NCBI GenBank assembly: GCA_964501335.1 | Contig: CAZCTC010000116.1 | Coordinates: 1 to 16,138, forward strand | Origin: CAZCTC01 sp964501335 | Lineage (GTDB): Bacteria > Chloroflexota > Anaerolineae > B4-G1 > SLSP01 | Reading direction: 5' to 3' | DNA length: 16,138 nt | Shown: positions 14,404 to 16,138 of the stretch, in pieces | Position numbering within the stretch: the first letter of the stretch is position 1 | Layout of the letters: each line of letters begins with the position of its first letter | Position numbers and translations under genes: made by a program | Notes under the pieces: generated by a model | What the model saw: only the letters and a program-made list of their open reading frames with translations | Database searches by the model: none | What the model was told of the DNA's origin: nothing

Positions 14404-15513
14404 ATGGCTCCAGATCTGATTCGGATTGTTGAAGTGTTGAAAGCGGGCATTCTCCGTGAACTGGGGGATGAGGTGGATTTGATTTTTCGCTATGGCTCTT
14501 TTTTGAAGGGGACGGAGCATCCTTACTCAGATCTGGATATTTCCTATGTGCCGGCTCATGAGTCTACCTGGAAGAGCATTACCGTGATGGTGGACAATGT
14601 GATGTGCGATCTCTACCCGATCCACTGGTCGCAATTGGAACGGATGGCGAATTTCGACGATGTGAGCTGCACGGTGTTGCTTAAGAACGAGATTGTCTAT
14701 CAGCGTTCTGAGGCCGTGGCCGAGCGGTTTAAGGCCTTGCCGGGGCGGTTGCTGGCTTTGCAGTCGCCGGAGGCCCGGCCGGGGATGTTGAGCAAGGCGA
14801 TGAAGATTTTTCAAGGGACCGGGTATGCCTATTATTTGCTGCAACAGCAGGTCAGGAAGGGCCATCGGCTTTCCTGTTTGCAGGAGGCGCGGTCGATTCT
14901 CCGATCGGTGCTGCACTGTCTCGCCGTTTGTAATCAGGTCTGCGTCGATACGCGGAAGTTGTCGCAGGTGCAGGCGTTACCCAAGCTGCCGGTGGGATTT
15001 ACAGAGACGGTGGAGCAATTGACGCATAGCTGTGAACCGGATGAGTTGCTGGAAGCGTGCGAGCGGCTGTTGAATTCGACGCGGGAGCTGTTGTTAAGCG
15101 AGCAGTGGGAGGTCCATTGCGGGGCAGCTTCGTTCCCGGGGGTCTTCCGTGCCGGCTATCCGGAATTGAAGGGGGATTTGCAGCATTTGATGCTGGCTTG
15201 CGAGCGGCGGGATCTTTTCAACTTCAATCTGGTTTCGCTTTACCATGAGTTGATGATCCATCTGGCGGAGGCGACGACCGGGGTGCGCTATTCGGATTTC
15301 AACTGTCTGGCCGAATACGAGCAGGATTTGACGGCCTGGGGATTTCCCGATCTGCTGCCCTATCTTGTTTCCGGCGATCTCGACGGGTTGCGCCGGCAGT
15401 GTGAGCATTTCGATCAACATTTACGGCAGTTTCTGACTGAGCGCGGCGTGGCTTTGAACGACTTTGAGGATGTGGCGGCGTTAAAAGCGTTTGTCGACTC
15501 GGGCGCTTTTTGA
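14404..15513 (+). CDS. Nucleotidyltransferase-fold protein with helical C-terminus
   Basis: A 369-residue cytosolic protein. The first 100 residues carry the polymerase-beta/minimal nucleotidyltransferase signature: RYGSFLKGTEHPYSDLDISYV, with G31-S32 and the metal-binding pair D43-x-D45, and a later acidic residue D69 in MCDLYPIHW, the expected position of the third carboxylate. The remainder (about 110-369) is predicted mostly helical (LLACERRDLFNF, ATTGVRYSDFNCLAEY) and was not matched to a named family. Enzymes of this fold transfer NMP to antibiotics, proteins or RNA; kanamycin-type transferases also carry a helical C-domain, but the similarity here is only in the fold motifs. No HEPN or antitoxin partner is adjacent. 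AAGGGGG about 6 nt upstream supports the start. It is followed 8 bp later by repeat module B. Confidence 0.75.
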   Translation: MAPDLIRIVEVLKAGILRELGDEVDLIFRYGSFLKGTEHPYSDLDISYVPAHESTWKSITVMVDNVMCDLYPIHWSQLERMANFDDVSCTVLLKNEIVYQRSEAVAERFKALPGRLLALQSPEARPGMLSKAMKIFQGTGYAYYLLQQQVRKGHRLSCLQEARSILRSVLHCLAVCNQVCVDTRKLSQVQALPKLPVGFTETVEQLTHSCEPDELLEACERLLNSTRELLLSEQWEVHCGAASFPGVFRAGYPELKGDLQHLMLACERRDLFNFNLVSLYHELMIHLAEATTGVRYSDFNCLAEYEQDLTAWGFPDLLPYLVSGDLDGLRRQCEHFDQHLRQFLTERGVALNDFEDVAALKAFVDSGAF

Positions 15514-15520
15514 TAGGGTG

Positions 15521-15614
15521 TCGCCGGGGCGGTTCTGGAAAAGCCCAAAGAAAGTAGACAGCCGCAAGTAGACAGTAGACAGCCTGCGTCGCCTGTGCGG
15601 CTCTGGAAAAGCCT
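15521..15614 (+). repeat. Composite repeat B-A-B
   Basis: Module B (15521-15546), module A (15551-15590) and another module B (15588-15614) follow the nucleotidyltransferase stop codon directly. The second B leads straight into the hairpin at 15615. Confidence 0.8.
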
Positions 15615-15650
15615 ATGTTTTGGTGCGCCTCAGAAGGCGCACCAAAACAT
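15615..15650. repeat. Perfect 16-bp hairpin (module H)
   Basis: ATGTTTTGGTGCGCCT (15615-15630) pairs perfectly with 15635-15650 around a CAGA loop. It lies 100 bp after the nucleotidyltransferase gene. The left arm begins with the same ATGTTTTGGTGCG as the half-hairpins in the 5.7-kb tandem units. Confidence 0.85.
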
Positions 15651-15853
15651 AAACAAAAAAACTCTCTTCCGATCCAGCGCGGCGCAACTTACAGGAGAGG
15701 GGCCTTGTGCGGGTGAGGAGGATTTCTCAAAGAGGTGCAACGCACTCTGATCTTGCAAGGACAGGCGACTTGCTCCAACGTTGAGCCGTTTGAATCGTCG
15801 GTTTCAGGGATAGAAAGTGCGTCGCACCTTTGGGCGGGCTATTTTCAGGACAG
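15644..15853 (+). repeat. Composite repeat, modules C-D-E (right copy of the 210-bp inverted pair)
   Basis: Nearly identical to the reverse complement of 216-421. Module E spans 15729-15831 and has inverted ends AAAGAGGTGCAACGCACTCT (15729-15748) against 15812-15831, framing a 63-bp core. In the 110 bp around E only about two bases differ between the two copies, which suggests recent spread or gene conversion. No gene. Confidence 0.85.
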
Positions 15854-15891
15854 AAGGCCATGCCGGGGGCGGCACCCCGAAAGATGAAAAT
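15839..15891 (+). repeat. Module G, copy 1 (53 bp)
   Basis: Begins CTATTTTCAGGACAG and ends GATGAAAAT; repeated directly at 16064-16116 with one mismatch. The ends ATTTTCA/TGAAAAT are complementary, and the interior holds the small palindrome TGCCGGGGGCGGCA, so the unit can fold. Confidence 0.8.
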
Positions 15892-15894
15892 TCA

Positions 15895-15998
15895 GCGGAA
15901 GTAGACAGCAGCAAGTAGACAGTAGACAGCCTGCGTCGCCTGTGCGGCTCTGGAAAAGGCCACCTTAAACAAAAAAACTCTCTCTTCCGATCCAGCGC
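15895..15998 (+). repeat. Composite repeat A-B-C lacking the hairpin
   Basis: Module A (15895-15938), module B (15937-15962) and module C (AAACAAAAAAACTCTC from 15967) are joined by only ACCTT where the other copies carry a 36-bp hairpin. This is the only full B-C junction in the window without module H. A module D core (TGCGGGACGTTACAAGGCC) follows at 16026-16044. Confidence 0.75.
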
Positions 15999-16063
15999 GT
16001 CGTGTTTTACGGGGGAAGGGCCATTTGCGGGACGTTACAAGGCCCGGCCCTTACTATAGCGGC

Positions 16064-16116
16064 CTATTTTCAGGACAGAAGGCCATGCCGGGGGCGGCAC
16101 CCCGAAGGATGAAAAT
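16064..16116 (+). repeat. Module G, copy 2 (53 bp)
   Basis: Direct repeat of 15839-15891, offset by 225 bp, with one mismatch (AGGAT for AAGAT). Its ends are extended to CTATTTTCA/TGAAAATAG, a 9-bp inverted repeat. The window ends 22 bp later with no gene start visible. Confidence 0.8.
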
Positions 16117-16138
16117 AGACGATTCGTCAGGATTGGGT

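Overview
The window looks like bacterial chromosome of moderately high GC. The best taxonomic hint is a pair of large secreted beta-helix proteins that end in YLPITLRN- and WLPIIVRN-type tails. I associate such C-termini with exoproteins of Chloroflexota (Anaerolineae/Caldilineae relatives). This placement is an inference, not proven. Seven complete protein genes and one gene cut by the left edge are supported. No rRNA, tRNA, CRISPR array, transposase or phage gene was seen.

Layout, left to right: start of a PAS-like sensory gene (-, cut at base 1); repeat-filled spacer; SulP anion transporter with a C-terminal STAS domain (+); about 980 bp without a gene, holding hairpins, degenerate repeats and a 17-unit 21-bp minisatellite; ridA (-) preceded by a type I ABC exporter half-transporter (-); 750 bp of repeats including a 157-bp tandem duplication; GH13 alpha-glucosidase-type enzyme (+) with a possible palindromic operator; 370 bp of repeats; two tandem paralogous exported beta-helix proteins (-, 35 bp apart, one operon); a repeat-free AT-rich divergent promoter region; a nucleotidyltransferase-fold protein (+); a final repeat-rich 620 bp.

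The genes do not form one pathway. They cover anion uptake, efflux, removal of reactive enamine/imine intermediates, sugar hydrolysis, cell-surface or secreted adhesin-like proteins and a possible nucleotidyl transfer enzyme. The beta-helix pair is the only clear functional unit.

The most unusual content is intergenic. A modular repeat family fills four internal spacers and the right-hand end. Its modules are called here A (AAGTAGACAG tract), B (GCGGCTCTGGAAAAGGCC-like), H (perfect 16-bp hairpin with a 4-nt loop), C (AAACAAAAAAACTCTC...CCAGCGCGGCG), D (TGCGGGACGTTACAAGGCC-like), E (about 105 bp with inverted ends), F (C-rich/G-rich inverted arms) and G (53 bp). In H the outer ATGTTTT/AAAACAT arms are nearly constant, while the inner 9 bp differ at each site yet stay perfectly complementary. 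One site has B joined to C with no hairpin, so H behaves like a removable or exchangeable piece. A 210-bp near-identical inverted copy of the H-C-D-E part sits at both ends of the window, bracketing about 15 kb.
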